This document shows positions 8,243 through 16,608 of a stretch of 64,000 nt of DNA, piece by piece (positions within the stretch are counted from its first letter, which is position 1; each line of letters opens with the position of its first letter). Under the pieces are notes generated by a model. It saw nothing but the letters and a program-made list of their open reading frames with translations, had not been told where the DNA came from and did not search any database. Source of the DNA: Mycobacterium asiaticum DSM 44297 (lineage in GTDB: Bacteria > Actinomycetota > Actinomycetes > Mycobacteriales > Mycobacteriaceae); assembly GCF_000613245.1 (NCBI RefSeq), contig NZ_HG964936.1, positions 1,229,172 to 1,293,171 of the forward strand, read 5' to 3'. Position numbers and translations under genes: made by a program.

Positions 8243-9160
8243 ATGTATGACCACGCCAACTACGACGCGACGGATCCCGCCGACATCGGCTCGCGCCTCG
8301 ATCCGGTCCTGGCCCGAAGCTGGCTGCTGGTCAACGGCGCCCATGCCGATCGGTTCGAGGCCGCGGCCCGCTCCCGTGCCGACATCGTCGTCTTGGACAT
8401 TGAGGACGCGGTGGCGCCGAAAGACAAAGTCAGCGCCCGCGACAACGTCGTGCGGTGGCTGTCCGCCGATAACAACGACTGGGTGCGAATCAACGGCTTC
8501 GGGACGCCGTGGTGGGCCGAGGACCTCGCGAAGCTGGCCGACACCCCGGTGGGCGGGGTCATGTTGGCGATGGTCGAATCGGTGGACCACGTCACCGAGA
8601 CCGCCAAGCGGTTACCCAACGTGCCGATCGTGGCGCTCGTCGAAACCGCCCGCGGGCTGGAGCGCATCACCGAGATCGCGGCGGCCAAGGGCACCTTCCG
8701 GCTGGCGTTCGGTATCGGCGACTTCCGCCGCGACACCGGATTCGGTGAAGACCCGACCACGTTGGCATATGCGCGGTCCCGGTTCACCATCGCCGCCAAG
8801 GCCGCGGGACTGGCCAGTGCCATCGACGGGCCGACCATCGGTTCGAACCCGCTGAAGCTCATCGAGGCGACGGCGGTGTCCGTCGAGTTCGGCATGACTG
8901 GCAAGATCTGCCTTTCCCCGGACCAGTGCGCGGTGGTCAACGAGGGCCTGTCGCCGTCCCAGGAAGAAATCGGTTGGGCCAAAGAGTTTTTCGCCGAGTT
9001 CGAGCGTGACGGGGGAGAGATCCGCAACGGGTCGGACCTGCCGCGCATCGCCCGCGCCACCAAGATCCTGGATCTGGCTCGCTCGTACGGCATCGAGGCC
9101 TCGGAGTTCGAAGACGAGCAGGTGCACTCGCCGGCTCCGTCGGACACCTACCACTACTGA
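8243..9160 (+). CDS. HpcH/HpaI aldolase, citrate lyase beta (CitE)-like protein
   Basis: A 305-residue TIM-barrel protein of the CitE-like / HpcH family. These enzymes cleave or form C-C bonds of 3-hydroxyacyl-CoA-type or citramalyl-CoA-type substrates with a divalent metal. Visible family elements are RSWLLVNGAHADRFEAA, the metal-binding IVVLDIEDAVAPKDK, VRINGFGTPW, and VALVETARGLERI with a metal-ligand glutamate. LAFGIGDFRRDTG stands where citrate lyases have a GTNDLxxD pattern, so a CitE-like rather than a true lyase-subunit role is likely. It probably corresponds to Rv3075c. No citrate lyase alpha or gamma subunit is nearby, as is usual for mycobacterial CitE-like proteins. Confidence 0.88.
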   Translation: MYDHANYDATDPADIGSRLDPVLARSWLLVNGAHADRFEAAARSRADIVVLDIEDAVAPKDKVSARDNVVRWLSADNNDWVRINGFGTPWWAEDLAKLADTPVGGVMLAMVESVDHVTETAKRLPNVPIVALVETARGLERITEIAAAKGTFRLAFGIGDFRRDTGFGEDPTTLAYARSRFTIAAKAAGLASAIDGPTIGSNPLKLIEATAVSVEFGMTGKICLSPDQCAVVNEGLSPSQEEIGWAKEFFAEFERDGGEIRNGSDLPRIARATKILDLARSYGIEASEFEDEQVHSPAPSDTYHY

Positions 9161-9211
9161 TAAACCCGGCGTAACGTCTTCTCCGCAGCAGTGTCGTCGA
9201 GGAGGCGGACG

Positions 9212-9556
9212 ATGAAGCCCAGGGCAGCTTTCGTAGGTTCACTCGCCGGACCGATAGTGATGATGTGCTCTGTGGCTCAAGCGGATCCGATGACTCTGCA
9301 GGACCACAACTACACCAAGTGGCTCTCCGAGTCGGGCGTGAACTATCAGGGTCGGGTGAGCACTCAGTGGATGATCGACCAGGCGCACACCACCTGCTCG
9401 ATGCTTGATCAGGACCCGACGCCCTCGACCTACCAGTCGACGATCGGCCGACTCGTCGGCGGACCCGGCAACTTCAGCCAGCAAGAAGCCAAATTGACGG
9501 TGTACTCGGCGATTCAGACTTATTGCCACGACCACATCAATTTGGTCTTTGGGTGA
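9212..9556 (+). CDS. Exported DUF732 protein
   Basis: A 114-residue exported protein. The start is the ATG at 9212, preceded by GAGGAGG six bases upstream; a GTG at 9191 is less well supported. Residues 1-25 form a signal peptide (MKPRAAFVGSLAGPIVMM, then cleavage near VAQA-DP). The mature part has the DUF732 pattern of a helical domain with two conserved cysteines (TTCSMLD and IQTYCHDH). The family is common in mycobacteria and its function is unknown. It would act in the cell envelope or outside the cell. Confidence 0.82.
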   Translation: MKPRAAFVGSLAGPIVMMCSVAQADPMTLQDHNYTKWLSESGVNYQGRVSTQWMIDQAHTTCSMLDQDPTPSTYQSTIGRLVGGPGNFSQQEAKLTVYSAIQTYCHDHINLVFG

Positions 9557-9572
9557 ATTAGACTGCGGTGGA

Positions 9573-9929
9573 ATGAGTTCGGAGTCTGAAGTTCGGGTGG
9601 CTCGGATCTACGACGAGCCGGATCCCGGTGAGGGCCAGCGGGTGCTGGTCGATCGCATCTGGCCACGGGGCATCCGTAAAGACGATCCACGAGTTGGTAT
9701 TTGGTGCAAGGACGTCGCGCCGTCGAAGGAGCTGCGGGAGTGGTACCACCACCAACCGGAGCTGTTCGAGGAGTTCGCGACGCGTTACGAGGCGGAGCTG
9801 GCCGGCAGTACGGCGCTGGATGAACTGCGTGACATGGCCAATCGTGGGTCGGTCACTTTGGTCACTTCGACCCGTCAGGTCGACATCAGTCACGCGGCCG
9901 TGCTGGCGAAGCTGCTCCGGCGTCGCTGA
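9573..9929 (+). CDS. DUF488 family protein
   Basis: A 118-residue protein. VRVARIYDEPDPGEGQRVLV, DRIWPRGIRKDD, WCKDVAPSKELREWY and VTLVTSTRQVDISHA are the standard DUF488 signatures. The family has an alpha/beta fold and no settled function. I chose the ATG at 9573; the frame is open to 9549 but that part overlaps the DUF732 stop. It ends 9 bp from the convergent DUF190 gene and corresponds to Rv3073c by memory. Confidence 0.88.
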   Translation: MSSESEVRVARIYDEPDPGEGQRVLVDRIWPRGIRKDDPRVGIWCKDVAPSKELREWYHHQPELFEEFATRYEAELAGSTALDELRDMANRGSVTLVTSTRQVDISHAAVLAKLLRRR

Positions 9930-9938
9930 CTTCCCTAT

Positions 9939-11036
9939 TCAGTAATCGTATTCGGCGAGCGGTGTTTCGGTGGTGCGTTGCGACCCGTCGAGTGATATTG
10001 CGGCCGGGACCATTTCGCTGGTAACCAATCCGTGGTGGGCGGTCAGCTCGTCGACAACGGTGAAGCTGCGGGCGATGGCCTGTGGTGTGTCGACGATGAT
10101 GGTGGCCAGCGGTACCTTGCGGGTGAGCTGAAAGAGCTTGTCTCCGTGCGGTTCATGGTCGCCGTGGAAACCCCAGATGCCGCGCAGCACGGTGGCGCCG
10201 CGAGCCGTCTGAGATTGCATCAGCCGGTGCACGATCGCGCGGTGGATCGGTTGGGTCTCGTCGCGACCGACCTCGGCGGTGTGCACCATCAGCTTCTGCC
10301 ACAGCGTGCGGCCCTCGCGGTCGGTCGCAGGCAATTCCTGGGGGCGGGCGAACAGCTCGCCGTCACGTTTGCACAGCCGCACCCGTTCGACGGTCAGCAA
10401 CGGGTTGGGCAGCAATCGGGCCAGTTCGGTGGCCGCGGCCGAGACCTGCGCAGGCAACCCTACGGCGATGATCATTTGCGGGACATTGACGTTGCGGCCG
10501 AAGAAGCGGGCCCGTTGGCGCCGACCGTATGCGGTGCCGTCGACCCCGAGAAGCACTGTGGCGCCGGCGAATGAGTGTTGATGCAACAGTTCGCAGATGG
10601 CGTAATGGGCGGCTTTACCGTCGACTCGCACCTGGCGGCCGACATAGATGGTCAGCTTGGCGGCGTCTCCGGTCCTGCTGTCGATTTCGCTGAGGGCGTC
10701 GGTGCCGCTGTCGCCGGTGATCAATCGCGCTCGTTCCAGTGTCATCATCCCGCGACCGGTCATCGCTGCGACCTCGTCGACGAGGGGACGGATCTTTGAT
10801 TCGACGTCGACCGCCGCGATAGTGACCGGTGGGTCTTCGGAGAGGCTCAGCGATTGATCGGTGCGCAGATCGCCTTTGGGGCCGAAGCTGGCGATGCCCC
10901 GCAGCATCACACTGGTGGCCACCCCGCGGGCACCGAAGAGGTCCAGCATCCCATCGGCCAGAAAACGCCTGGGTTCGCCGACGGCGCGCTGCCGCTCGCC
11001 GAAGTATGCGGTCAGCTTCAGGCTCTGTTCGCTCAT
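9939..11036 (-). CDS. Triple-repeat DUF190 protein of the fluoride-exporter operon
   Basis: A 365-residue cytosolic protein built from three DUF190 repeats, each about 100 residues, at about residues 5-105, 125-225 and 243-343. Each repeat opens with a KLTxYxG- or KLMVHT-like strand, has a helix rich in basic and aromatic residues, then a GATVLxG or similar loop followed by an RARFF or FQLTRK stretch, and ends with a valine-rich strand and VDEL-like helix. Single DUF190 proteins are about 110 residues with a ferredoxin/GlnB-like fold and often sit next to crcB. The start ATG overlaps the crcB stop as ATGA, so the three genes are translated as a unit. A role in fluoride export or sensing is inferred from context only. 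Confidence 0.85.
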   Translation of the reverse strand: MSEQSLKLTAYFGERQRAVGEPRRFLADGMLDLFGARGVATSVMLRGIASFGPKGDLRTDQSLSLSEDPPVTIAAVDVESKIRPLVDEVAAMTGRGMMTLERARLITGDSGTDALSEIDSRTGDAAKLTIYVGRQVRVDGKAAHYAICELLHQHSFAGATVLLGVDGTAYGRRQRARFFGRNVNVPQMIIAVGLPAQVSAAATELARLLPNPLLTVERVRLCKRDGELFARPQELPATDREGRTLWQKLMVHTAEVGRDETQPIHRAIVHRLMQSQTARGATVLRGIWGFHGDHEPHGDKLFQLTRKVPLATIIVDTPQAIARSFTVVDELTAHHGLVTSEMVPAAISLDGSQRTTETPLAEYDY

Positions 11037-11401
11037 ATCAGCCCCGCGACTCGTTGGCCCACTACCGCCGCCGCCAGCCCGAGGACGACGCTGACTGCGA
11101 TATTGGCGAACGCCGCGAGCAACTGCCGTTCCTCGCTGAGGCGCTGGGTTTCCAGCATCCAGGTCGAGAAGGTCGTGTACGCGCCGACGAATGCGGTGCC
11201 GGCCAGCAAGGCCACGTCCTTCGGCAGACTCAAGCTGGTGAGGAAGCCGAGCAGGGCGGCGCCGGTGATGTTGACCGTCAGCGTGCCGAATGGAAAGCCG
11301 CGGCCGACCCGGCGGGCGACGGACCGGTCCACCAGAAACCGCGCAACCGACCCGACGCCGCCGATGACCATGACGCCCAGCCAGACCAGAACGGTCGTCA
11401 T
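11033..11401 (-). CDS. crcB: Fluoride exporter subunit CrcB (Fluc), second copy
   Basis: A 122-residue four-helix membrane protein. [27 protein letters not shown] and [17 protein letters not shown] match the fluoride channel Fluc/CrcB, including the TTFST pore segment. CrcB works as a dual-topology dimer. Having two adjacent unequal copies is common in actinobacteria and suggests an antiparallel heterodimer. The start ATG at 11401 overlaps the first crcB stop by 4 bp (ATGA), and its own stop overlaps the DUF190 start the same way. A longer frame to 11686 is only the shadow of the first crcB. Confidence 0.92.
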   Translation of the reverse strand: MTTVLVWLGVMVIGGVGSVARFLVDRSVARRVGRGFPFGTLTVNITGAALLGFLTSLSLPKDVALLAGTAFVGAYTTFSTWMLETQRLSEERQLLAAFANIAVSVVLGLAAAVVGQRVAGLI

Positions 11402-11793
11402 CGGATGCGCACCCGGCGAACCAGGGCGGTGGCCAGGTAGACCGCGAGCAGGCCGAGCACGATGCTGACGAGCGTGTAGCTGGCGGCCAGCACCCAGTGG
11501 CCGTGCTCGATCATCCTGACCGTCTCGACCTGCATGGTGGAGAAAGTGGTCAGCCCGCCGCACAATCCGGTGCCCAGCAGGGGACGGCGGTAACTGGACA
11601 GTGGCAGTCGTTCCAGCAGCCGGGTGGTGAAGTACCCGACCAAAAAGGCACCCACGATGTTGACGACGAACGTAGGCCAGGGCCAACGTGCCGGATCGGG
11701 AACAGCGAGGGTGGCCAGGCCGGCCCTGGCCAACGAGCCCAGCGCGCCGCCGGCGAAAATTGCTGCAAGCTCTCGATAGTCGGGCCGCGCCAC
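11398..11793 (-). CDS. crcB: Fluoride exporter subunit CrcB (Fluc), first copy
   Basis: A 131-residue inner-membrane protein with four predicted helices. Signatures are [33 protein letters not shown] and [17 protein letters not shown]. It exports fluoride passively and protects cytosolic enzymes such as enolase. It opens the minus-strand operon crcB-crcB-DUF190 and is divergent from pgmA across 79 bp. I looked for a crcB-type fluoride riboswitch in that spacer and saw no recognisable one, so control may be by another means or the operon may be constitutive. Confidence 0.93.
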   Translation of the reverse strand: MARPDYRELAAIFAGGALGSLARAGLATLAVPDPARWPWPTFVVNIVGAFLVGYFTTRLLERLPLSSYRRPLLGTGLCGGLTTFSTMQVETVRMIEHGHWVLAASYTLVSIVLGLLAVYLATALVRRVRIR

Positions 11794-11872
11794 TGGTGTT
11801 TACCTCTCGTGTGCCAACCGTGCGCCTAGCAGCCTAAGACCGGGTCGGGGGATGTGGGCAGAATTGGTAACC

Positions 11873-13501
11873 ATGGCCAACCCGCGCGCCGGTCAGCCGG
11901 CCCAGCCCGAAGACCTTGTCGACCTGCCGCATCTGGTGACGGCGTACTACACCGTGGAGCCAGATCCCGACGATGTGGCGCAGCAGGTGGTGTTCGGCAC
12001 GTCGGGGCATCGGGGCTCGGCGCTGAACGGGGCATTCAACGAGGCGCACATTCTGGCGATTACACAGGCGATCGTGGAATACCGGGCCGCACAGGGCACT
12101 ACGGGTCCGTTATTCATCGGCCGCGACACCCACGGGCTTTCCGAGCCCGCTTGGGTGTCGGCGCTGGAGGTGCTGGCCGCTAACGACGTCGTTGCCTTCA
12201 TCGACGCGGCCGACCGGTACACGCCAACGCCGGCAATCAGCCATGCCATCCTCACCTACAACCGCGGCCGCACCGAGGGACTCGCCGACGGGATCGTGGT
12301 CACGCCGTCGCACAACCCGCCGCCTGACGGCGGTTTCAAGTACAACCCGCCGCACGGCGGCCCGGCGGACAGTGACGCGACTGGTGCAATCGCCAAGCGC
12401 GCCAACGAGATTCTGCATGACATGTCCGCGGTACGACGGGTGCCATGGGCACGTGCACTGGGTTCCGTGCAGCGCCACGACTATCTGGGCGCCTACGTCG
12501 ACGACCTGCCGAATGTGGTGGACATCGACGCGATCCGCGAAGCCGGGGTGCGCATCGGCGCCGATCCGCTCGGCGGGGCCAGCGTGGATTACTGGGGTGA
12601 AATCGCCTCGCGGCACCGGCTGGATCTGACGGTGGTCAACCCCTTGGTGGACGCGACCTGGCGGTTCATGACGCTGGATCACGACGGCAAGATCCGGATG
12701 GACTGCAGCTCGCCGGATGCGATGGCCTCCCTAATTGCGAACCGGAACCACTACCAAATTGCCACCGGCAACGACGCCGACTCCGACCGGCACGGGATCG
12801 TGACGCCCGATGAGGGGCTGCTGAACCCCAACCACTATCTGGCGGTGGCCATCGACTACCTCTACACCCACCGGCCCGCGTGGCCCGACGGCATTGCCGT
12901 CGGCAAGACCGCCGTGAGTTCGTCGATCATCGACCGGGTGGTGGCCGGCATCGGCCGTCAGCTGGTCGAAGTGCCGGTCGGATTCAAGTGGTTCGTCGAC
13001 GGGCTGATCGGGGGGAGCATCGGTTTCGGCGGCGAGGAGTCCGCGGGCGCGTCGTTCCTGCGGCGGGACGGGTCGGTGTGGACCACCGACAAGGACGGCA
13101 TCATCCTGGCGCTGCTGGCTTCGGAGATCCTTGCGGTGACGGGGCGGACGCCGTCGCAGCGGTACGCGGAATTGGCGGCCGAATACGGCGCCCCGGTGTA
13201 TGCCCGGGTGGATGCGCCGGCCGACCGGGAGCAAAAGGCCCGGTTGTCTCGGTTGTCGGCCGAGCAGGTGACGGCCACCGAGCTGGCGGGGGAGCCGATC
13301 ACGGCGAAGCTGACCAACGCGCCGGGCAACGGCGCGCCGCTGGGCGGGCTCAAGGTGACCACGGCCAATGCGTGGTTCGCGGCCCGGCCCTCGGGCACCG
13401 AGGACGTGTACAAGATCTACGCCGAATCCTTCCTTGGGCCCGAGCATTTGACGGAGGTGCAGGAAACCGCTCGAGAGGTGGTCAATAAAGTCATTGGGTG
13501 A
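11873..13501 (+). CDS. pgmA: Phosphoglucomutase (alpha-D-glucose phosphate-specific)
   Basis: A 542-residue cytosolic enzyme converting glucose-1-phosphate and glucose-6-phosphate, feeding glycogen, trehalose and capsular glucan synthesis. The phosphoserine loop is VVTPSHNPPPDGG (about residue 145), the metal loop is GNDADSDRHGIV, the sugar loop contains GEESAGASF, and the phosphate-binding end reads AARPSGTEDVYKIYAESF. Residues MANPRAGQPAQPEDLVDLPH match the start of mycobacterial PgmA from memory, so I chose the ATG at 11873 over a GTG at 11852. Relative to my memory of the M. tuberculosis protein, a four-residue stretch is missing before NRNHYQIATGND. Confidence 0.95.
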   Translation: MANPRAGQPAQPEDLVDLPHLVTAYYTVEPDPDDVAQQVVFGTSGHRGSALNGAFNEAHILAITQAIVEYRAAQGTTGPLFIGRDTHGLSEPAWVSALEVLAANDVVAFIDAADRYTPTPAISHAILTYNRGRTEGLADGIVVTPSHNPPPDGGFKYNPPHGGPADSDATGAIAKRANEILHDMSAVRRVPWARALGSVQRHDYLGAYVDDLPNVVDIDAIREAGVRIGADPLGGASVDYWGEIASRHRLDLTVVNPLVDATWRFMTLDHDGKIRMDCSSPDAMASLIANRNHYQIATGNDADSDRHGIVTPDEGLLNPNHYLAVAIDYLYTHRPAWPDGIAVGKTAVSSSIIDRVVAGIGRQLVEVPVGFKWFVDGLIGGSIGFGGEESAGASFLRRDGSVWTTDKDGIILALLASEILAVTGRTPSQRYAELAAEYGAPVYARVDAPADREQKARLSRLSAEQVTATELAGEPITAKLTNAPGNGAPLGGLKVTTANAWFAARPSGTEDVYKIYAESFLGPEHLTEVQETAREVVNKVIG

Positions 13502-14757
13502 CCGTTTCCCTGCGACTCCCGTGCGCCAGGGGTCGTGGGCCCGCCCGGTTGCCGCGCGAAGCCTGGATCCTCAGTTGGGCGAACGTCATTGTCGCGCTGG
13601 GCTACGGCGTCATCTCGCCGGTGATGCCTTCCCTTGCGCGAACTTTCGGAGTGAGCATTGACGCGGTGACGTTTCTGGTCACCGCGGTCTCACTGAGCCG
13701 GATGTGTTTCGCCCCGCCCAGCGGTGTATTGGTGCAGCGGCTGGGGGAGCGGCGGATCTACATCGCCGGCGTGCTGATTGTGGCGCTCTCCACCGCCGCG
13801 TGCCCGTTCTCCCACACCTACTGGCAATTGCTGGTGTTCCGGTTGATCAGCGGTATCGGCTCGACGATGTTCTTCATTTCGGCATTTGGATTGTTGATCC
13901 ACATCAGCCCGCCCGACGCGCGGGGACGGGTCGCGGGTCTGTTCACCACTTCCTTCATGGTGGGCGCGGTCGGTGGGCCCGCGGTGGGCGGCCTGGTTGC
14001 GCGATGGGGAGTGGCTGCCCCCTTCGTGGTTTACGGCGGCGCGCTGCTCGGGGTCGCGGTGGCGCTCATCTACAGCTTGCGGAATTCGCGGCTGACGGCA
14101 TCCGGACCGCCGACGCGATCGACGGTGACCATGCGCCAGGCGTTGCGGGTCCGCGCCTACTGGGCGGCATTGTTAGCGAACCTGGCGACAGGTTGGACGG
14201 CATTCGGCCTCCGTGTCGCGCTCGTCCCGCTGTTCGTCACCGACGTCATGGGCCGAAGCGTCGGCACCATCGGTCTCGTGCTGGGGATGTTCGCGGCGGG
14301 CAATGCGCTGGCCGTCATCCCCAGTGGCAACCTGTCCGATCGGATGGGGCGGCGCACCTTGCTGATCGTCGGCCTCGCTGCCTCCGGTGTGGCGACAATC
14401 TGGCTCGGCTTCGCCACGTCGCTGCCGTGGTTTCTGGCGGCGGCCTTTGTCGGCGGGGCAACGGCCGGCGTCTACATGTCGCCGATGCAGGCCGCGGTCG
14501 CCGACATCCTGGGCAGCGAAGCTCGTGCAGGTGCCCCGGTGGCGATGGTGCAGATGGTGCACGATCTGGGTGCGATCGTCGGTGCCACTACGGTGGGGTG
14601 GGTCGCCGGGCACCTCAGTTACGGGTGGAGCTTTGTGATCAGCGGGATTGTGCTGCTGGTCGCCGCCTTCGGCTGGGTCCTGGGGCCGGAAACCCGGGTC
14701 GTCGATGCTTCCGGCGCCGGCTTGTCGGACTCTTTGGCCGCCGACGAGGACGACTGA
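13498..14757 (+). CDS. MFS transporter
   Basis: A 419-residue integral membrane protein with about twelve hydrophobic segments, read from a GTG at 13498 that overlaps the pgmA stop as GTGA. The family motif A between helices 2 and 3 reads GVLVQRLGERRIYIAG, its repeat between helices 8 and 9 reads GNLSDRMGRRTLLIVG, and motif C-like glycines occur in GGPAVGGLV. This suggests a drug- or metabolite-efflux member of the DHA1 type. Translational coupling to pgmA is suggestive, but a metabolic link is not evident. The substrate is unknown. Confidence 0.9.
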   Translation: MTVSLRLPCARGRGPARLPREAWILSWANVIVALGYGVISPVMPSLARTFGVSIDAVTFLVTAVSLSRMCFAPPSGVLVQRLGERRIYIAGVLIVALSTAACPFSHTYWQLLVFRLISGIGSTMFFISAFGLLIHISPPDARGRVAGLFTTSFMVGAVGGPAVGGLVARWGVAAPFVVYGGALLGVAVALIYSLRNSRLTASGPPTRSTVTMRQALRVRAYWAALLANLATGWTAFGLRVALVPLFVTDVMGRSVGTIGLVLGMFAAGNALAVIPSGNLSDRMGRRTLLIVGLAASGVATIWLGFATSLPWFLAAAFVGGATAGVYMSPMQAAVADILGSEARAGAPVAMVQMVHDLGAIVGATTVGWVAGHLSYGWSFVISGIVLLVAAFGWVLGPETRVVDASGAGLSDSLAADEDD

Positions 14758-14810
14758 CCTGCGGTTTTGAAGGACGGTTGCAGGTGGTGTAGCTTCGATT
14801 GGCACGACTT

Positions 14811-14883
14811 GGGGCTATGGCGCAGCTGGTAGCGCACCACACTGGCAGTGTGGGGGTCAGGGGTTCGAGTCCCCTTAGCTCCA
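14811..14883 (+). tRNA. tRNA-Ala (anticodon GGC)
   Basis: The 73 bases fold into a full cloverleaf: acceptor GGGGCTA pairs with TAGCTCC, the D arm is GCGC-AGCTGGTA-GCGC, the anticodon stem CCACA/TGTGG encloses the loop CTGGCAG, and the T arm is AGGGG-TTCGAGT-CCCCT. The anticodon GGC reads the alanine codon GCC. CCA is not encoded; the discriminator is A. The genes on its right do not belong to the conserved block on its left. Confidence 0.95.
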
Positions 14884-14989
14884 CTCAATAACCGCAGCTC
14901 AGAGGGCTATTCAACCGGCCGAGCTCGCGTGTCATCCAATTTGTCACCCCTGATGGCAACGTTCCGGTCAGCAACAACGCAGACGGGCA

Positions 14990-15487
14990 TCAGCATTCCC
15001 TTGGCTCGCTCAGGCGTGCCCCGGTTCTTCGGCCAGCAGCTGCCGGCACATCGAAGTGCATGGTTACTCGTGTGCCGTGATCCGTGCCGTCGATGGCGAG
15101 GCGGTCAGCGAGTCCTTCCATGAGGAACAAGCCCCGGCCTCGGTGCTGGGTCGGCGTTAGCGGAGCATTCGTTGATTCGATCCAGCGGCCACCGTCACTG
15201 ACCACGACTGTCACGGTTTCCCGGTGCAGTGCCGCTTCCACCGAAACCGATTGGGTTGCGTCGGAGCGACTTCCGTGCTCAATTGCGTTTGTCACGGCCT
15301 CGCCGGCGGCCAGCAATATGTCGTGCATTTGGGCAGGCTTAAGAGTCAAGCCTTGAAGCCAGTGCCTCAACTCGTGGCGGAAGGTCGCGATGTGTTCCGG
15401 CGCAGCAGCAAGGTGGACGGCAAAGGAGCTGCCGCCAACCCGATCAACCGGTGGCACCTCGCGGGACATCGCAGCGAGCATAGCCAT
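14990..15487 (-). CDS. Anti-sigma regulatory factor (RsbW-type histidine-kinase-like ATPase)
   Basis: A protein of about 165 residues with the GHKL ATPase fold used by anti-sigma kinases. The N box is AAGEAVTNAIEHG (about residues 60-72), the G1 region is VVSDGGRW, and the G2 box is GRGLFLMEGLADRL. Such proteins bind a sigma factor or phosphorylate a STAS-domain antagonist. A STAS gene lies divergently 152 bp away, so this is a plausible kinase/antagonist pair. Three in-frame ATGs (15487, 15481, 15469) make the exact start uncertain. No sigma factor gene is adjacent, so the target is elsewhere. Confidence 0.87.
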   Translation of the reverse strand: MAMLAAMSREVPPVDRVGGSSFAVHLAAAPEHIATFRHELRHWLQGLTLKPAQMHDILLAAGEAVTNAIEHGSRSDATQSVSVEAALHRETVTVVVSDGGRWIESTNAPLTPTQHRGRGLFLMEGLADRLAIDGTDHGTRVTMHFDVPAAAGRRTGARLSEPREC

Positions 15488-15639
15488 TTGTCAGGTCGCT
15501 TAATCCTGCGCGGACTCGGGCGGGCCACCCCAAATATGGCGAAGGATGTCTGCCTCGTCGCCGGTGGTTGCACACGTTAAGCTCGCTAGGTTCGCACAGG
15601 GTAAGAAGCGCCCTCCCGGACGACCCGAAACGAGGGCCA

Positions 15640-16002
15640 ATGTCGCCTGAGGATCTAATCGCCACGTCGGTCGAGCGTCGGGCTGGTGTGGTCGTGCTGA
15701 GGGTTACGGGTGAAGTAGATCTGAGCTCCGCCCCACACCTGGCTGGCGCAATTGACGACGTTCTAGCCGAAGAGCCGACGGCGCTCATCATCGATCTGTC
15801 GGCGGTAGACTTTCTCGCCTCGGTGGGCCTGCAGGTACTCGGCGAGACAGGCGAAAGGCTCAAAGGGCAGCGGCACTTCGCGGTGGTAGCTAGCGGGCCG
15901 ACCACCCTTCGGCCCATCCGCTTGACTGGAATGGACTCTAAATTCGAGCTCCACACGACCGTCGATGACGCGCTACGAGAAATACCGCCCCTTCTTGATT
16001 AA
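15640..16002 (+). CDS. STAS domain anti-sigma factor antagonist
   Basis: A 120-residue SpoIIAA/RsbV-like protein. The core reads VVVLRVTGEVDLSSAPHLAG, then LIIDLSAVDFLASVGLQVLGE. The serine in FLASVGL aligns with the phosphorylated serine of anti-anti-sigma factors. I chose the ATG at 15640 preceded by GAGGG; the frame is open to a TTG at 15568 but that part shows no homology. It would release a sigma factor from the divergent RsbW-like kinase when unphosphorylated. Confidence 0.88.
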   Translation: MSPEDLIATSVERRAGVVVLRVTGEVDLSSAPHLAGAIDDVLAEEPTALIIDLSAVDFLASVGLQVLGETGERLKGQRHFAVVASGPTTLRPIRLTGMDSKFELHTTVDDALREIPPLLD

Positions 16003-16021
16003 CGCCCGATTGCGGCGCGCC

Positions 16022-16195
16022 TCAAGGCAGCGCCGCTTTGATGTGCTCCGCAAGCTCTATAGCGTCGACGTCGCCCAGAGTGGTGTTTTCGCGTCCTTCG
16101 CGGTACGCCTCGAACGCCACTCGGATGGGTTCGGCGCTGTCTTCAAATTTGTCGCCTCGGACATTAATGTCTGGCGGTGTCACGTTGTATCCCAT
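16022..16195 (-). CDS. Small hypothetical protein, 57 aa
   Basis: A 57-residue acidic protein starting MGYNVTPPDINVRGDKFE and ending in a helix IELAEHIKAALP. The ATG at 16195 has GGGAG seven bases upstream, an excellent ribosome-binding site, and the composition looks coding. It lies convergent to and 19 bp from the STAS gene. A plus-strand frame covering the same bases has no such signals. No family recognised and no signal peptide. Confidence 0.72.
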   Translation of the reverse strand: MGYNVTPPDINVRGDKFEDSAEPIRVAFEAYREGRENTTLGDVDAIELAEHIKAALP

Positions 16196-16357
16196 GGCTT
16201 AGCTCCCTATCGGTCAGATACCTAGCGCAGTGTCCGGGCATTGATCTGCGAGCGGCGGTGACCATCGCCTGACGTCACTGCCGACACACCAGTCCCACGC
16301 TCACGACCTCTTATGCCGAGACGCGCGCTGATCGTGAAATACCACGGCTGCACGACT

Positions 16358-16525
16358 TCAATCCGACGGCGGTGGTGCGAACAGTTTCGAATCGCTCAAC
16401 GCGTCGGCATCGGGTGGCAGCTCATCGAGGAAGGCTGCACACCACTCGGGATCCAGGTAATCATCGGCGCCAACCGCGCGAGCCAGCCTCACCAAACCGC
16501 CGGCACACCGCCAAATGCCGTTCAC
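16358..16525 (-). CDS. Small hypothetical protein, up to 55 aa
   Basis: A short minus-strand frame encoding VRLARAVGADDYLDPEWC, followed by AAFLDELPPDADALSDSKLF and a proline-rich end. The balanced acidic/hydrophobic composition and absence of arginine excess look coding, unlike the other frames here. The start is uncertain: GTG at 16525, or a GTG eleven codons further in. I do not recognise a family. It may be the remnant of a longer gene. The rest of the 16196-16608 stretch shows nothing convincing. Confidence 0.45.
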   Translation of the reverse strand: MNGIWRCAGGLVRLARAVGADDYLDPEWCAAFLDELPPDADALSDSKLFAPPPSD

Positions 16526-16608
16526 CAACCTCAGCGCTCACACAGCAATAATGAAGCCCTTTTGGCGCCGTGCTACTGCTCGGCCCAGGCGATCCGTAGG
16601 CTACCGCT

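Noticed and set aside
11794..11872. Possible fluoride riboswitch before crcB
   Set aside because: I found no recognisable crcB-motif core or pseudoknot partners in the 79-bp spacer.
12731..13447. Minus-strand frame inside pgmA
   Set aside because: The plus-strand phosphoglucomutase motifs are unambiguous here, so this frame is a shadow.
15965..16225. Plus-strand 86-codon frame after the STAS gene
   Set aside because: It lacks a ribosome-binding site and is rich in arginine, while the minus-strand 57-codon frame over the same bases has both good signals and composition.
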